From positions 1-64,000 of the forward strand of contig NZ_JAJOMX010000004.1 in NCBI RefSeq assembly GCF_024699925.1: a stretch of DNA of 64,000 nucleotides, read 5' to 3'. Each line of letters starts with the position of its first letter. Position 1 is the first letter of the stretch. This document shows, piece after piece, positions 26,859-36,794 of the stretch. The notes beneath the pieces are model-generated. The model made no database searches, had not been told where the DNA came from, and saw only the letters and a list, made by a program, of their open reading frames with translations. A program made the translations under genes and the position numbers. This DNA is from Mesorhizobium sp. J428 (GTDB lineage Bacteria; Pseudomonadota; Alphaproteobacteria; Rhizobiales; Rhizobiaceae).

Positions 26859-28330
26859 CAGTTTCTCCACCCCCCCATCATTCGATAAATCGCGGGCACG
26901 CTCTCGACGGCCTGCACAAGGCGCGCGTCGGACAGTGCGGTGGCGGCTAGCAGGATGTCGGTAGAGGAGGCGTCGGGGGCACGTTTCAGCGCGTCTGCTT
27001 CCTCGTCCAGAAACCCGGTCGACAGGTCGCCGAACCCGAACCTTGGATGCTCAAGGATCGCATAGAGGTAGCCCAGGTTGGTCGTGACGCCCAGAATGAT
27101 ATAATCTAGCGCCGCGCGGCGGGCGCGCGCGATGGCCTCGGCCCGGTCGCGGCCGTGCACGATCAGCTTGGACAGCATCGGGTCGAAATCGGTGGTGACC
27201 TTGCCGCCCTCCAGAATGCCGCTGTCGACCCGCACGCCGGGTCCGGCGGGCTCGTCCATCAACAGGATGTTGCCGATCGCGGGGCGGAAATCGGCATCCG
27301 CATCCTCGGCGCAGACGCGCAGTTCGATCGAATGGCCGGTCTGGTGGATGTCGTCCTGCTGCAGTCCCAGCGGCTCGCCGGCTGCAATGCGCAACTGTTC
27401 GGCAACCAGATCGAAACCCGTGACCATTTCGGTGACGGGATGTTCGACCTGAAGCCTCGTGTTCATCTCGAGGAAATAGAACCGGCCATCGTTGGCATAG
27501 ATGAACTCGACCGTGCCGGCGCCGCGATAGTTCACCGCCCGCGCGATGCCCGCTGCGGCCTCGCAGATTTCCTCGCGCTGGCCGGGTCTCAGGGCGGGGG
27601 AGGGGGTTTCCTCGATGATCTTCTGGAACCGGCGCTGGATCGAGCATTCGCGCTCCCAGAGATGGACCACGTTTCCCTGACCGTCGCCCATCACTTGCAC
27701 TTCGATATGGCGCGGGTTTTCGATATAGGTTTCGACAAACAGCCGGCCGTCGCCGAAATAGCGTTCGCCTTCGCGGCGGGCGGTTTCGATCTCTGCCCGC
27801 AGACGGGCATCCTCGCGCACGATGCGCATTCCCTTGCCGCCGCCGCCGGCAGAGGGCTTGATCAGCAGCGGATAGCCCACAGCGCGGGCGCGCTCGACGA
27901 AATCGCCCGGATTGTCATCCTCGATGGCGGAAGGCGCCACCGGAAAGCCGCGTTCCGCGACGAAATTGCGGGCGCGCACCTTGTCGCCCATCAGGTCGAT
28001 GACCTCCGCAGTCGGTCCGACAAAGATGATCCCTGCTTCGTCCAGCGCTTTGACGAAGGCCGCGTTCTCGGCCAGAAACCCGTAGCCGGGATGCACGGAG
28101 TCGGCGCCGATATGCCGTGCGGCCTGGACGATCTGGCCGATATCCAGATAGGCCGAGACCGGGGTTGGTCCGTCGATGGTCACGACCTGGTCGGCAATTG
28201 CGTGTGCCGGTGCGTCCACCTCGGCGGGATGACGCAGCACGGCGGTCTTGATGCCGATGGCGCGGGCGGTGCGCACCACGCGCGCGGCAATCTCTCCTCG
28301 GTTCGCCACGAGAAGCCTGGTGATGCTCAT
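26858..28330 (-). CDS. Biotin carboxylase subunit, set 1 (AtuF/AccC-like)
   Basis: 490 residues, start MSITRLLVANRGEIAARV. The ATP-grasp glycine loop KPSAGGGGKGMR, EVQVMGDG and FLEMNTRLQVEHPVTE are present. It carboxylates biotin on the BCCP using ATP and bicarbonate. In the related AtuF/MCC alpha proteins this domain is fused to BCCP; the protein here ends MMGGWRN right before the BCCP gene. An upstream in-frame extension to 28381 would start beside a poly-G run and is less likely. Sixth gene from the end of a ten-gene operon with a liv importer. Confidence 0.88.
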   Translation of the reverse strand: MSITRLLVANRGEIAARVVRTARAIGIKTAVLRHPAEVDAPAHAIADQVVTIDGPTPVSAYLDIGQIVQAARHIGADSVHPGYGFLAENAAFVKALDEAGIIFVGPTAEVIDLMGDKVRARNFVAERGFPVAPSAIEDDNPGDFVERARAVGYPLLIKPSAGGGGKGMRIVREDARLRAEIETARREGERYFGDGRLFVETYIENPRHIEVQVMGDGQGNVVHLWERECSIQRRFQKIIEETPSPALRPGQREEICEAAAGIARAVNYRGAGTVEFIYANDGRFYFLEMNTRLQVEHPVTEMVTGFDLVAEQLRIAAGEPLGLQQDDIHQTGHSIELRVCAEDADADFRPAIGNILLMDEPAGPGVRVDSGILEGGKVTTDFDPMLSKLIVHGRDRAEAIARARRAALDYIILGVTTNLGYLYAILEHPRFGFGDLSTGFLDEEADALKRAPDASSTDILLAATALSDARLVQAVESVPAIYRMMGGWRN

Positions 28331-28380
28331 ATCCGCGGGTCTTTCTGCTTGGCCTTCCCGCCCCCAATGCCGTGTCGGCA

Positions 28381-28392
28381 CGGGGGGGGGGG
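28381..28392. repeat. Poly-G tract between livK and the biotin carboxylase gene
   Basis: A run of about 11 G on the plus strand (C on the coding strand) in the 80-base gap between the livK stop and the biotin carboxylase start. Such runs are slip-prone and also prone to misreading. Confidence 0.7.
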
Positions 28393-28410
28393 CGTTGTCA
28401 TGTTAGCGGA

Positions 28411-29613
28411 TCATTCGATTTCCATACGCTCGGACACGATGGTGAAGTCCTTCTTGTCCGCGTTGGACTGCAGAACGATCGCCGCCGTGGGCGCGTGACG
28501 GTTACCTTTACCATAGGTGACGGGCCCCAGCAGGCCATCGGTTTCGAACCCGTCCAGACCTTCCAGTTTTTCAATCACGCAGGCCCGGGTCAGGTCAGCG
28601 CCGCATTCGGCCATCGCGTGCTCGAAAATCAGCGCCCCGGCATAGCCCGCCAGCGAGTACCGGTTCAGCGAATTTCGTTCGTCCTCGCTGAGGTATGTGT
28701 TGGCCAGTTCCATGAACTTCGCCACACCTGGAACCTCAAGCGAGGTCAGCGCGGGCACATAGTCCGCCGCATAATAGCCGTCACCTGCACTGCCAGCCAA
28801 CGCCTGAACCGGGGTCAGATGCGCGGAATGGGCGCCGAGGAACGTGATATCCATCCGGTTCTTGGCGGCTTCCTTCAGCATAATCGAGTGTTCGGCAACG
28901 ACGCCGCCGGATACCAGCACGGTCACGCCTGCGGCCCGTGCCCGTAGCATTTCGGCCGAGAAATCCTTCTGGCCGCGCTTGAATTCCAGCTCCAGAACAT
29001 TGTTGAGCCCGTATTTCTTGACCCCTTCGAGATAGCCGCAGCGCACGTCGTCGCCAAATTCATCATCCTGAAAGGCGATCGCGTATTTGCCATCTTTCAG
29101 ACCCAGTTCTTCGACGAGGTAAGTCATGCCGGCGGCAATTTCCTGGCAATAGGTTGGTCCGACCACGAACAACGGGTTCAACGGCGGGTTGAAATGGTGC
29201 GAGTTCACCGCCATGTTGTTGAGTGTCGGGATGCCGAGCTCGTTGATCATGGGCATCATAGCCGCCAGCTGCGCGCTGCCGGAGGTGCCGATCAGCCCGA
29301 AGATGTCATCGACCTCAACCATCTTCTTCAGCGCCTGAAGCGAGCGTGCCGGGACGTATCCGTCATCCTCGAACACGATTTCGACCTTGCGGCCGTTGAT
29401 GCCGCCACGGGCATTCACGTCATCCTGCCAGACTTGCAGCGCCAGCCTGTGCGCCTTGCCCAGCAGGCTGGGCGGGCCTGTCAGCGGGTCCACGGCACCC
29501 AATACGACCTTGTCGTCGGTGACGCCGGGTTCCGCCATTGCACCGACGGCTCCGGCCACCAGGAGGGTGACTGAAAGCGCCCCTTTCAAAATCCAGTTCA
29601 TTCTCATTCTCAC
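28411..29613 (-). CDS. Branched-chain-type ABC transporter substrate-binding protein (LivK-like)
   Basis: About 396-400 residues. An N-terminal signal peptide (MNWILKGALSVTLLVAGAVGAMA) directs it to the periplasm; three in-frame ATGs (29613, 29607, 29601) make the start uncertain. The mature part begins EPGVTDDKVVLGAVDPLTGP, a type I periplasmic-binding fold. Such proteins bind amino acids, amides or, in catabolic clusters, aromatic and aliphatic acids. It completes the LivFGHMK set encoded in this operon. Confidence 0.88.
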   Translation of the reverse strand: MRMRMNWILKGALSVTLLVAGAVGAMAEPGVTDDKVVLGAVDPLTGPPSLLGKAHRLALQVWQDDVNARGGINGRKVEIVFEDDGYVPARSLQALKKMVEVDDIFGLIGTSGSAQLAAMMPMINELGIPTLNNMAVNSHHFNPPLNPLFVVGPTYCQEIAAGMTYLVEELGLKDGKYAIAFQDDEFGDDVRCGYLEGVKKYGLNNVLELEFKRGQKDFSAEMLRARAAGVTVLVSGGVVAEHSIMLKEAAKNRMDITFLGAHSAHLTPVQALAGSAGDGYYAADYVPALTSLEVPGVAKFMELANTYLSEDERNSLNRYSLAGYAGALIFEHAMAECGADLTRACVIEKLEGLDGFETDGLLGPVTYGKGNRHAPTAAIVLQSNADKKDFTIVSERMEIE

Positions 29614-29653
29614 TTCTCCCCTTTTAGTGGCCCGTCCTCCCGGGCCGTTCGCA

Positions 29654-30691
29654 TCAGTATCTGAATGGCCAGTTGACCCAACGGTTCTTGTATTCGCGGT
29701 AGATCCCCATCAGCCCGTCCGGCTCGAATCGCAGGAAGAGCACGATGGTCAGACCGTAAAGGAACCCTTTCAGTTCCAGCGCCGACAGCGACCCGAGCGT
29801 CCCGCCTAGCGAGCTGAACGCATAGTTCAGGAGTTCGGCCAGCCCCACGACGAACACTACGCCGATCACCGCCCCGGCGGTGGACCCGAGGCCGCCAACG
29901 ATGATCATGGACACAGCTTCGATCGAGATGACGAGGCTAAAGCTGTCCACGTTCACGAAACGAATATGATAGACCATCAGCGCCCCGGCCACGCCCGCGT
30001 AAGAAGAACTGACGACAAAGGCATAAAGCTTGTATCGCGCCACCGGGACGCCCATCGCGCGCGCTGCGATATCCTGTTCCCGTATCGCCAGAAAGGCACG
30101 GCCGATGCGGCTGCGCTTGATGTTGGCCGACCCCAGGACGGCCAGCGTCAGAACCGCCAGGATCAGGTAGTAAAACGACTTATCGGTATCCAGCACCATG
30201 CCGAAGATCGCCGGCTTGGGTGTCGAGATGCCAGACGACCCATGCGTGATGCTTTCGGCGCTGAGGATGACATGGGTAATGATGATGGTAAATGCGAGCG
30301 TAGTGATCGCCAGATACAGCCCCTTCAGGCGCAGCGATGGTATCCCGACCAACAGCCCGAAAGCCCCCGCCGCCAGAGCGCCCGCCGGAAGGCACAACCA
30401 CAGCGGCATGTTGTAATCTGCCGAGAGGATGGCCGCAGTATAGCCGCCCACCGCAAGAAACCCGGCCTGACCGAAGGAAATCAGGCCCGTCGTACCGGTC
30501 AGAAGGTTCAGGCCAATTACCCCGATCGCGGTAATTAACATACCGTTGACCAGCGACGTCACGTGATTGCTCAACACGAACGGCGCCGCCAGCGACATGA
30601 TGACCAACGCCCAAGTCCAATAGGCCTGCGTCGGGTTGCGGATCAGCGAGATCAGCTCGCCATAGCTCTCTTGAAAGACACCTGTCCGCAT
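29654..30691 (-). CDS. Branched-chain-type ABC transporter permease (LivM-like)
   Basis: 345 residues with about nine to ten hydrophobic segments, LTGTTGLISFGQAGFLAVGGY near the N-terminal third and the EAA-type loop EAVSMIIVGGLGSTAGAVIG. Inner-membrane permease that pairs with LivH. It lies 3 bases after livH. C-terminus RWVNWPFRY matches the end of the decayed livM at the left edge of the window. Confidence 0.9.
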   Translation of the reverse strand: MRTGVFQESYGELISLIRNPTQAYWTWALVIMSLAAPFVLSNHVTSLVNGMLITAIGVIGLNLLTGTTGLISFGQAGFLAVGGYTAAILSADYNMPLWLCLPAGALAAGAFGLLVGIPSLRLKGLYLAITTLAFTIIITHVILSAESITHGSSGISTPKPAIFGMVLDTDKSFYYLILAVLTLAVLGSANIKRSRIGRAFLAIREQDIAARAMGVPVARYKLYAFVVSSSYAGVAGALMVYHIRFVNVDSFSLVISIEAVSMIIVGGLGSTAGAVIGVVFVVGLAELLNYAFSSLGGTLGSLSALELKGFLYGLTIVLFLRFEPDGLMGIYREYKNRWVNWPFRY

Positions 30692-30694
30692 AGC

Positions 30695-31567
30695 TCACAC
30701 CCTCTCGATCTCGGGCGTGCCGAACAGCCCGTAGGGGCGGATCATCAGAACTACCAGAATGACGAGGAAGCCGGAAATCTCCTTCAGCCCGCGCCCGATA
30801 TAGCCTTCGGACATGTTCTCCAGCAGACCGATGAAAACGCCGGAGATCGCCGCACCGAACACCGAGTCCAGGCCGCCGAGAATAACCGCCGGAAAGGCGC
30901 GCAGCCCTTGCGTCCACATGTCCGGCCCCAGGCCATAGATCGTTCCCAGCAGCACGCCGGCAATCCCGGCAATGACGGCCGCAATGGCCCAGGCCAGGGC
31001 GTAAACATAAGTCACGTTGATCCCCATCAGCAGCGCGGTGGTTTCGCGCGCGGCCGTGGCCCGCATGGCGACGCCCGTGCGCGAAAACCGCAGGAAGACC
31101 CACATGCCGATCACGCAAAGCGCAAGCAGACCGATAGCATAGAGCTGCGACGTATACAGGAAAACAAGGCCGATCTCGACGCCACTGTCACCGATGTCGG
31201 TGGGCAGAACCAGCGGGTCGGCCCCCCAGATCATCACCACTAGGGCGCGTATCATCACCGCCAGCCCGATGGTGACCATCACGGTTGAAAAGACGTCTTG
31301 CCCCAGCATCGGGCGGATGAAAATCCGCTCGATCAACAGGCCGACAACCGCCGAAAGCACGACGCAAACCGCCAGCAACCCCCAGAACGGCAGGGTCCAG
31401 GAACGTGCTATCGCGAAAGCCATGTATGATATCAGCATCATGACTTCGCCCTGGGCAAAATTGACGACGCTGGTCGCCTTGAAGATCAGAGCATAGCCCA
31501 TTCCGATCAGGCCATAGATCACGCCGATGGCAATCCCCGAAACGCAGAGCAAAATGAAATAGTCCAT
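30695..31567 (-). CDS. Branched-chain-type ABC transporter permease (LivH-like)
   Basis: 290 residues, highly hydrophobic, start MDYFILLCVSGIAIGVIYG. VVNFAQGEVMMLISYMAF and the cytoplasmic loop FPAVILGGLDSVFGAAISG are family hallmarks. Forms the membrane channel with LivM. Gene order CoA ligase-livH-livM-livK is tightly spaced (10, 3 and 40 bases). Confidence 0.9.
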   Translation of the reverse strand: MDYFILLCVSGIAIGVIYGLIGMGYALIFKATSVVNFAQGEVMMLISYMAFAIARSWTLPFWGLLAVCVVLSAVVGLLIERIFIRPMLGQDVFSTVMVTIGLAVMIRALVVMIWGADPLVLPTDIGDSGVEIGLVFLYTSQLYAIGLLALCVIGMWVFLRFSRTGVAMRATAARETTALLMGINVTYVYALAWAIAAVIAGIAGVLLGTIYGLGPDMWTQGLRAFPAVILGGLDSVFGAAISGVFIGLLENMSEGYIGRGLKEISGFLVILVVLMIRPYGLFGTPEIERV

Positions 31568-31577
31568 GCTGTTCCCC

Positions 31578-33428
31578 CTAGGCGTAGATTTCCGCCATCT
31601 CGGCTTCGAACCTTGTCTCGATGACGTTGCGCCGCACCTTCTGGGTGGCCGTCAGTTCGCCGTCGTCATGGTCGAGCTGCTTTTTCAGAAGCACGAATTT
31701 TCGAATGTTTTCCACGCGTGCGAAGGCGTCATTCACCCGTGCCACCTCCTTGGCGATGAGTTCCCTGACCTCATCCAGGCTGGAAAGGTGGCTGAACGTG
31801 GTATAAGCGAGGCCTTGCGCCTGAGCCCACTTGCCGACGGTATCGTAGTCAATCTGGAGCAATGCCCCGAGGAAGTTACGCCCCTCGCCGACCACGATCG
31901 CCTCAGAGATGTAGATCGAATCCTTCAGGGCGTTTTCAATTTCAGACGGTGTGATGTTCTTGCCGCCCGACGTGATGATGATGGATTTCTTCCGGTCGAC
32001 GATGACAATTTCGCCGTTATCCAGCTGTTCAACCACATCGCCGGTCTGCAACCAGCCATCAATGATGGTTTCGGCCGTGGCCTTTTCATTGTCGAGATAG
32101 CCCAGAAAGACGCTGGGGTGCTTGATCTCCAGCTCGCCATCTTCGGCTATCCTGTATTGCAGGCCCGGCGCAGGAACACCCGCTGCCCCGACCGTTGCCT
32201 TGTCGGCATTCTGGAAGAACGCCAGACCCCCCGATTCGGTCATGCCATAGACCTGATAGAGCGGCACGCCGATCACCCGGAAAAACCGGACGACCTCGGG
32301 CGAGATGGATGCGCCGCCGACGAAGCTGCAATGCACCTTGTCGATCCCCATGAAACGCTTGAGCGGGTTGAAAACCAGGATCTTGGCTACAAAATGCTTG
32401 ACGCGCTCGACCGGGTTCAGTTGTTGGCCGGCCTCGATCTTGCGGAAATGCGCCTGTCCCAGGTCCAGCCCCCAGTTGTAAATCCGCCGGGCCATGGGCC
32501 GCGCATCCTGAATTCGGATCGACGCGCGGTACTGGAGCTTTTCCCAGATGCGCGGGACGCCCAGAAACACCTGTGGTGCAATTTCGCGTAGGTTGACCTG
32601 TACCGTGTCGATGGATTCGGCAAAATTCACGGCGCCGCCGATCATCAGGCTGAGAATGGTGGAGAATACACGTTCGGCCACATGGCAAAGCGGCAGGTAG
32701 CAGACCACCGAATACCGATTGCGTGTCAGATTGAACTGATCTATCAGCGGATAAGACGCCACAAGCAGGTTGCGGTGCGACAACACCGCGCCTTTCGGCG
32801 GGCCAGTGGTGCCTGACGTATAGACCACAACCGCCGGATCGTCGGGCTTGCCCGCATTGACGCAATCGAGGAAGAAATCGGCGTCCTCGATGTGGCCCGA
32901 GGCATGATCCAGCCCTTCCTGCACCACTTCGTCAAACGATTTGAGCCGCGTGCGGTCATAACTGCGCATCCCCTTCATGTCGACGCACACGATCAGCTTG
33001 AGGTTGGGAAAGGCACCTTCGTTCGCTTCGGCATCCAGCACCTTGTCGACCTGTTCCTGATCCCCGCAAACGATGATGCTGCTCTTGGAATGCCTCAGGA
33101 TATAGTTGAGTTCGCGCCAGGGATTGGTCGGATAGACCCCGACGGTCATGCCACCCAGCGCCTGCGCAGCGATGTCGGAATACAGCCATTCCGGCGTGTC
33201 TTCGCTGGCGATGGCCAGACGATCGCCGCGCCCGAACCCCCTGATGTGGAGGCCCAGGGCGAAGCCCCGCACTTTGGCAAAATATTCGGCCCAGGTGACC
33301 CGGTTCCAGATCCCGAGGTCCTTTTCCCGGATCGCCAGTTCATCAGGAATAGTAACGGCCCAGTGCAGCAACAGTTGCGGAAGGGTGATATTGCCGTCCC
33401 CAAAGCGCTGGTTCAGATCGTCCATCAA
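31578..33428 (-). CDS. Long-chain acyl-CoA ligase (AMP-forming, FadD15-like)
   Basis: 616 residues. AMP-binding P-loop YTSGTTGPPKGAVLSHRN near residues 190-207, PLCHVAER, and C-terminal domain with YLDNEKATAETIIDGWLQTGDV and RKKSIIITSGGKNITPSEIE. The long insertion-rich form resembles FAA1/FadD15-type ligases. Located between ATPase and permease genes of the importer, it probably activates the imported acid to its CoA ester as it enters the cell. The ATG overlaps the livG stop. Confidence 0.9.
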   Translation of the reverse strand: MMDDLNQRFGDGNITLPQLLLHWAVTIPDELAIREKDLGIWNRVTWAEYFAKVRGFALGLHIRGFGRGDRLAIASEDTPEWLYSDIAAQALGGMTVGVYPTNPWRELNYILRHSKSSIIVCGDQEQVDKVLDAEANEGAFPNLKLIVCVDMKGMRSYDRTRLKSFDEVVQEGLDHASGHIEDADFFLDCVNAGKPDDPAVVVYTSGTTGPPKGAVLSHRNLLVASYPLIDQFNLTRNRYSVVCYLPLCHVAERVFSTILSLMIGGAVNFAESIDTVQVNLREIAPQVFLGVPRIWEKLQYRASIRIQDARPMARRIYNWGLDLGQAHFRKIEAGQQLNPVERVKHFVAKILVFNPLKRFMGIDKVHCSFVGGASISPEVVRFFRVIGVPLYQVYGMTESGGLAFFQNADKATVGAAGVPAPGLQYRIAEDGELEIKHPSVFLGYLDNEKATAETIIDGWLQTGDVVEQLDNGEIVIVDRKKSIIITSGGKNITPSEIENALKDSIYISEAIVVGEGRNFLGALLQIDYDTVGKWAQAQGLAYTTFSHLSSLDEVRELIAKEVARVNDAFARVENIRKFVLLKKQLDHDDGELTATQKVRRNVIETRFEAEMAEIYA

Positions 33429-34222
33429 CCCGCCCCCAATGCTTCTTCCAGTTTGTGCCCGAGATAGGCTTCGATCACACGCGGATCGGCCCGGATTTCA
33501 TCCGGCGTGCCATAGGCGATGCGCTCGCCGAAATTCATCACGCCGATATGGTCGGAAATATCCGTGACAATACCAATGTCGTGCTCGATCATCATCACCG
33601 TGATATCCAGCTCCTCCCGGAGATCGAGGATAAAGCGGGCGATGTCCTCGGTCTCCTCGGCGTTCATGCCCGAAACCATCTCATCGAGTAGCAAGAGTTT
33701 GGGTTCGGTAGCCAGGGCACGGCCCAGTTCGACCCTTTTCTGCAACCCGTAGGCCAGAGCGCCAACCGGCATGTCGCGGACATGCTGGATTTCGAGAAAG
33801 TCTATGATCTCCTCGACCCGTTTGCGGTGCGCCCGCTCCTGCGCCCGCGTGGTTGGCCCGAAGATCAACCCTCCCAGAACGCTTGTATTAATGTGGCTGT
33901 GGCGCCCCACAAGAATGTTATCAACAACGCTGGCATGCTTGAACACCGCCAGGTTCTGGAAGGTGCGCCCCATTCCAAGGGAGGCAATCTTGTGCGGCGC
34001 TGTACGTGTGATGTCCTTGCCATCCAACGTGATCGTGCCCGACGTGACCGGAAGAACCCGGCTGATCATGTTGAACATGGTGGTCTTGCCGGCGCCGTTC
34101 GGACCGATCAGGCTGAAGATCTCGCCCTTGAGGACCGGAAAGCTGACATCGTTGACTGCCGTCACACCGCCAAATTTCTTGACCAGATTGTCGACCTGCA
34201 AAAGCACGCTCATGACAGCCAC
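33425..34222 (-). CDS. Branched-chain-type ABC transporter ATP-binding protein (LivG-like)
   Basis: About 262-265 residues; likely start is ATG 34213 (MSVLLQVDNLVKKFGG) rather than the GTG three codons upstream. Walker A GPNGAGKT, the MGRTFQNLAVF region, signature ALAYGLQKRVELGRAL (variant of LSGGQ), Walker B LLLLDEMVSGMNAEE and an H-loop at MMIEHDIG. The Walker B DEMVSGM instead of DEPxAGL is a known variant in liv-type ATPases. Overlaps livF end and the ligase start. Confidence 0.88.
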   Translation of the reverse strand: MAVMSVLLQVDNLVKKFGGVTAVNDVSFPVLKGEIFSLIGPNGAGKTTMFNMISRVLPVTSGTITLDGKDITRTAPHKIASLGMGRTFQNLAVFKHASVVDNILVGRHSHINTSVLGGLIFGPTTRAQERAHRKRVEEIIDFLEIQHVRDMPVGALAYGLQKRVELGRALATEPKLLLLDEMVSGMNAEETEDIARFILDLREELDITVMMIEHDIGIVTDISDHIGVMNFGERIAYGTPDEIRADPRVIEAYLGHKLEEALGAG

Positions 34223-35002
34223 CTCTTGCGTCTCTTGTAGTGTTTCACGTCCCGCATGTTGCGCCGATGGCCAGATTCGGAGAAGCCCAGGTAGAATTCC
34301 TTGACGTCCTCGTTGCTCATCAGTTTCTGCGGCGTGCCATCCATCACCACTCGGCCGTTTTCGATGATATATCCGTAGCTTGCAATCGACAGCGCCAATT
34401 CGGCGTTCTGTTCCACCAGCAAGATCGAGACGTTGCTTTCCTTAACCAGACTGGTCACCGCGGCGAAGATTTCGGTGATGATCTGCGGGGCCAGGCCCAG
34501 GCTGGGCTCGTCTAGCATCAGCAGGCGCGGTCGCGACATCAGGGCGCGGCTGATCGCCACCATCTGCTGTTCCCCGCCCGACAGATAGCCGGCAATCGTG
34601 CCACGCTTCTCCTTGACGCGCGGGAAGATCGAGAAGACATAGTCCAGCGCCTCGGCCGCGGCCGCCCGGCTTCGGGTGATGCCGCCCATCATCAGGTTTT
34701 CCTCGACGGTCAGCGGCTCGAACAACTGGCGCCCCTCGGGCACCATGACGATGCCGTCGCGCACGATTTCGTCGGGCTTGCGGCCAATCAGGTTTTTGCC
34801 GTCAAAGCTGATCGTGCCGCCGATGATGTCGCCTTCTTCCGGGGCATAAAGCGCCGGCTATTCCCTTGAGGATTGTCGACTTGCCCGCCCCGTTCGACCC
34901 AAGAAGCGTGACGATCTGTCCCTGATCCACACTCAGCGATGCATCGCGCACGGCCTCGATCACGTTGTCGTAGACGATCTGGACGTTGTTAAGCGTCAGC
35001 AT
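34210..35002 (-). pseudogene. Branched-chain-type ABC transporter ATP-binding protein (LivF-like), one frameshift
   Basis: The N-terminal frame (from ATG 35002, MLTLNNVQIVYDN) contains Walker A GSNGAGKS and runs to GIAGAL; one base appears missing near 34855, after which the other frame continues as PEEGDIIGGTISFDG through signature LSGGEQQ, Walker B LLMLDEPSLGLAP and LLVEQNA. With the base restored the protein would be about 264 residues. The start codon lies inside the last codons of atuA (14-base overlap). A single shift in a well-kept gene points to a sequencing error or a very recent mutation. Confidence 0.8.
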
Positions 35003-36794
35003 CTGCCATCTCCGCAAGCCCGTCGCGCGCGGCCAGATCGGCCGGCACAGGTATTTGGATATCGAGGAGCATCTGTGCGAAGCCCTTGCCCTGCGGGTCG
35101 ATCCTGACCGATGCGATGCCGCCGCCGCCGAGCGAGTCGTGCAGCAGGAAGTTCAGCGCATGAATGCCGGGCAGTTCGAACCGCTCGACCGGGCCATTGC
35201 AGAGATGCTCAAAGTAGTCCTTCACGGTCTCTTCGGTCAGCGCCGAGCGGATATAGGGCAAATACTCGGGCTTGCGGGCGAGAATACCGATATTGGCGAT
35301 GTCCCCCTTGTCGCCCGAGCGGCCCCAGGCCAGTTCGACCAGGCGCACCATCACCGCGCCGGGACCGGCCTCGCGGCCTTCCACCGCTGCCGCGGAGGAA
35401 GCATCAAGTCGCACCGCCTCGGTCGCAACGGTGACGGGCAAGTCTTTGCCGTCGACCTCGACCGCGATCGGGGTATCGGCCTTGTCCTGCAGGAAGGAGA
35501 AGAGACGGACCACCGGCTGCACCTTTGGCCGACCGGCGAAGAAACCCGTCAGCCCCTGCGCGGAGGAGACCGCCATCGGCGCGATCTCTCCGGCGAAGAT
35601 GTTCAGCGCATCGCGGTCATCATGGGTCACGCCGATCTTCAGTACCACCTCGCGGGTCTGGGCGCGGGCGTTGGCGCCATAGGCGGCCTCGGCGCCCAGC
35701 ACCTCCACGCTGACCTGCCGGAAATCACCGAGGTTGCGCCCGCGGAAAATGCGGCGGCAGCGGGTCAGAATGGCCTCGGCCACACGTTCGGCCTTGGCAG
35801 GCGCGTCGATCGCGGCCAGCGTCAGCGTGGTGATCGCCCGCCAGCCGTCGGCATGGGTGGCCGACACCTTGTAGCTGTCGGTGCGTCCCAGCCCCCGCGC
35901 GCCCTTCACCATCACCCGGTCGGGCCCCACCTGCTCCAGTGTCACCTGCGACCAGTCGCAGATCACATCGGGCAGGACGTAGCGCTGCGGATCGCCGATT
36001 TCGTAGAGCATCTGCTCGCCGACCGAGGCCGGCACCACCAGCCCGCCCGTGCCGAGCGTCTTGGTCATGACAAAGCTGCCGTCTTCCGACACTTCGACGA
36101 TCGGCATCCCCATATCGTCCCAGCCCGGCACATCCTGCCAATCGGTGAAGTTGCCGCCCGTGCCCTGCGGGCCGCATTCGATCAGGTGGCCGGCCAGCGA
36201 GCCCTGGCTGAGCTTGTCCCAATCGTCGTCTTTCCAGCCGAACTCATGCATCAGCGGCCCAAGCGCCACAGCACTGTCAGCGCAGCGGCCGGTCACCACG
36301 ATCTCGGCACCCGCATCGAGGGCGGCCGCAATCGGCCGCGCGCCGAGATAGGCGTTCATGCTCATCGGCTTGGCCGGGAAAGGCGCGCCCGAAAACAACT
36401 CGGTCGCGCCGCGGGAGCGGATCTCGTCCGCGCGGCCCAGCAGATCATCACCCAGCACGACGCCGATCGAAATGTCGATGCCCGCCGCCTCAGCCGCCTT
36501 GGCCAGCGCCTCGCGGCAGCCGCGCGGATTGACCCCGCCGGCATTCGCGACAACCTTGATCCCCTTGCGCTTGAGCTCTGGCAAAAAAGGCGCAACTGCC
36601 TGGACAAAGTCCGGCGCATAACCCGCTTCCGGCGACTTCGTCCGCGCCCGCGCAAGCAGCGACATCGTGATCTCGGCAAGATAGTCGAAGACCAGATAAT
36701 CGATGTCGCCCTTCGTCACCAGTTGGCCAACCGCCTCGGGCGTGTCGCCCCAGAACCCCGAGGCGCAGCCGATGCGCACAGTTCGCCCAGTCAT
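34989..36794 (-). CDS. atuA: AtuA/DUF1446-family protein, copy A
   Basis: 601 residues, start [20 protein letters not shown]. This is the acyclic terpene utilisation AtuA family (DUF1446 plus a C-terminal AtuA-like domain beginning about residue 490, RLVELAWGRSGDKGDIANIG). The family's reaction is not settled; it is required for geraniol/citronellol catabolism in Pseudomonas. Bases 35017-36795 are the same length as, and almost identical to, 40513-42291 in copy B. The last codons (LAEMADADA) are specific to this copy and overlap livF. First gene of a ten-gene minus-strand operon, with GGGAGGTTGCG before the ATG. Confidence 0.9.
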   Translation of the reverse strand: MTGRTVRIGCASGFWGDTPEAVGQLVTKGDIDYLVFDYLAEITMSLLARARTKSPEAGYAPDFVQAVAPFLPELKRKGIKVVANAGGVNPRGCREALAKAAEAAGIDISIGVVLGDDLLGRADEIRSRGATELFSGAPFPAKPMSMNAYLGARPIAAALDAGAEIVVTGRCADSAVALGPLMHEFGWKDDDWDKLSQGSLAGHLIECGPQGTGGNFTDWQDVPGWDDMGMPIVEVSEDGSFVMTKTLGTGGLVVPASVGEQMLYEIGDPQRYVLPDVICDWSQVTLEQVGPDRVMVKGARGLGRTDSYKVSATHADGWRAITTLTLAAIDAPAKAERVAEAILTRCRRIFRGRNLGDFRQVSVEVLGAEAAYGANARAQTREVVLKIGVTHDDRDALNIFAGEIAPMAVSSAQGLTGFFAGRPKVQPVVRLFSFLQDKADTPIAVEVDGKDLPVTVATEAVRLDASSAAAVEGREAGPGAVMVRLVELAWGRSGDKGDIANIGILARKPEYLPYIRSALTEETVKDYFEHLCNGPVERFELPGIHALNFLLHDSLGGGGIASVRIDPQGKGFAQMLLDIQIPVPADLAARDGLAEMADADA

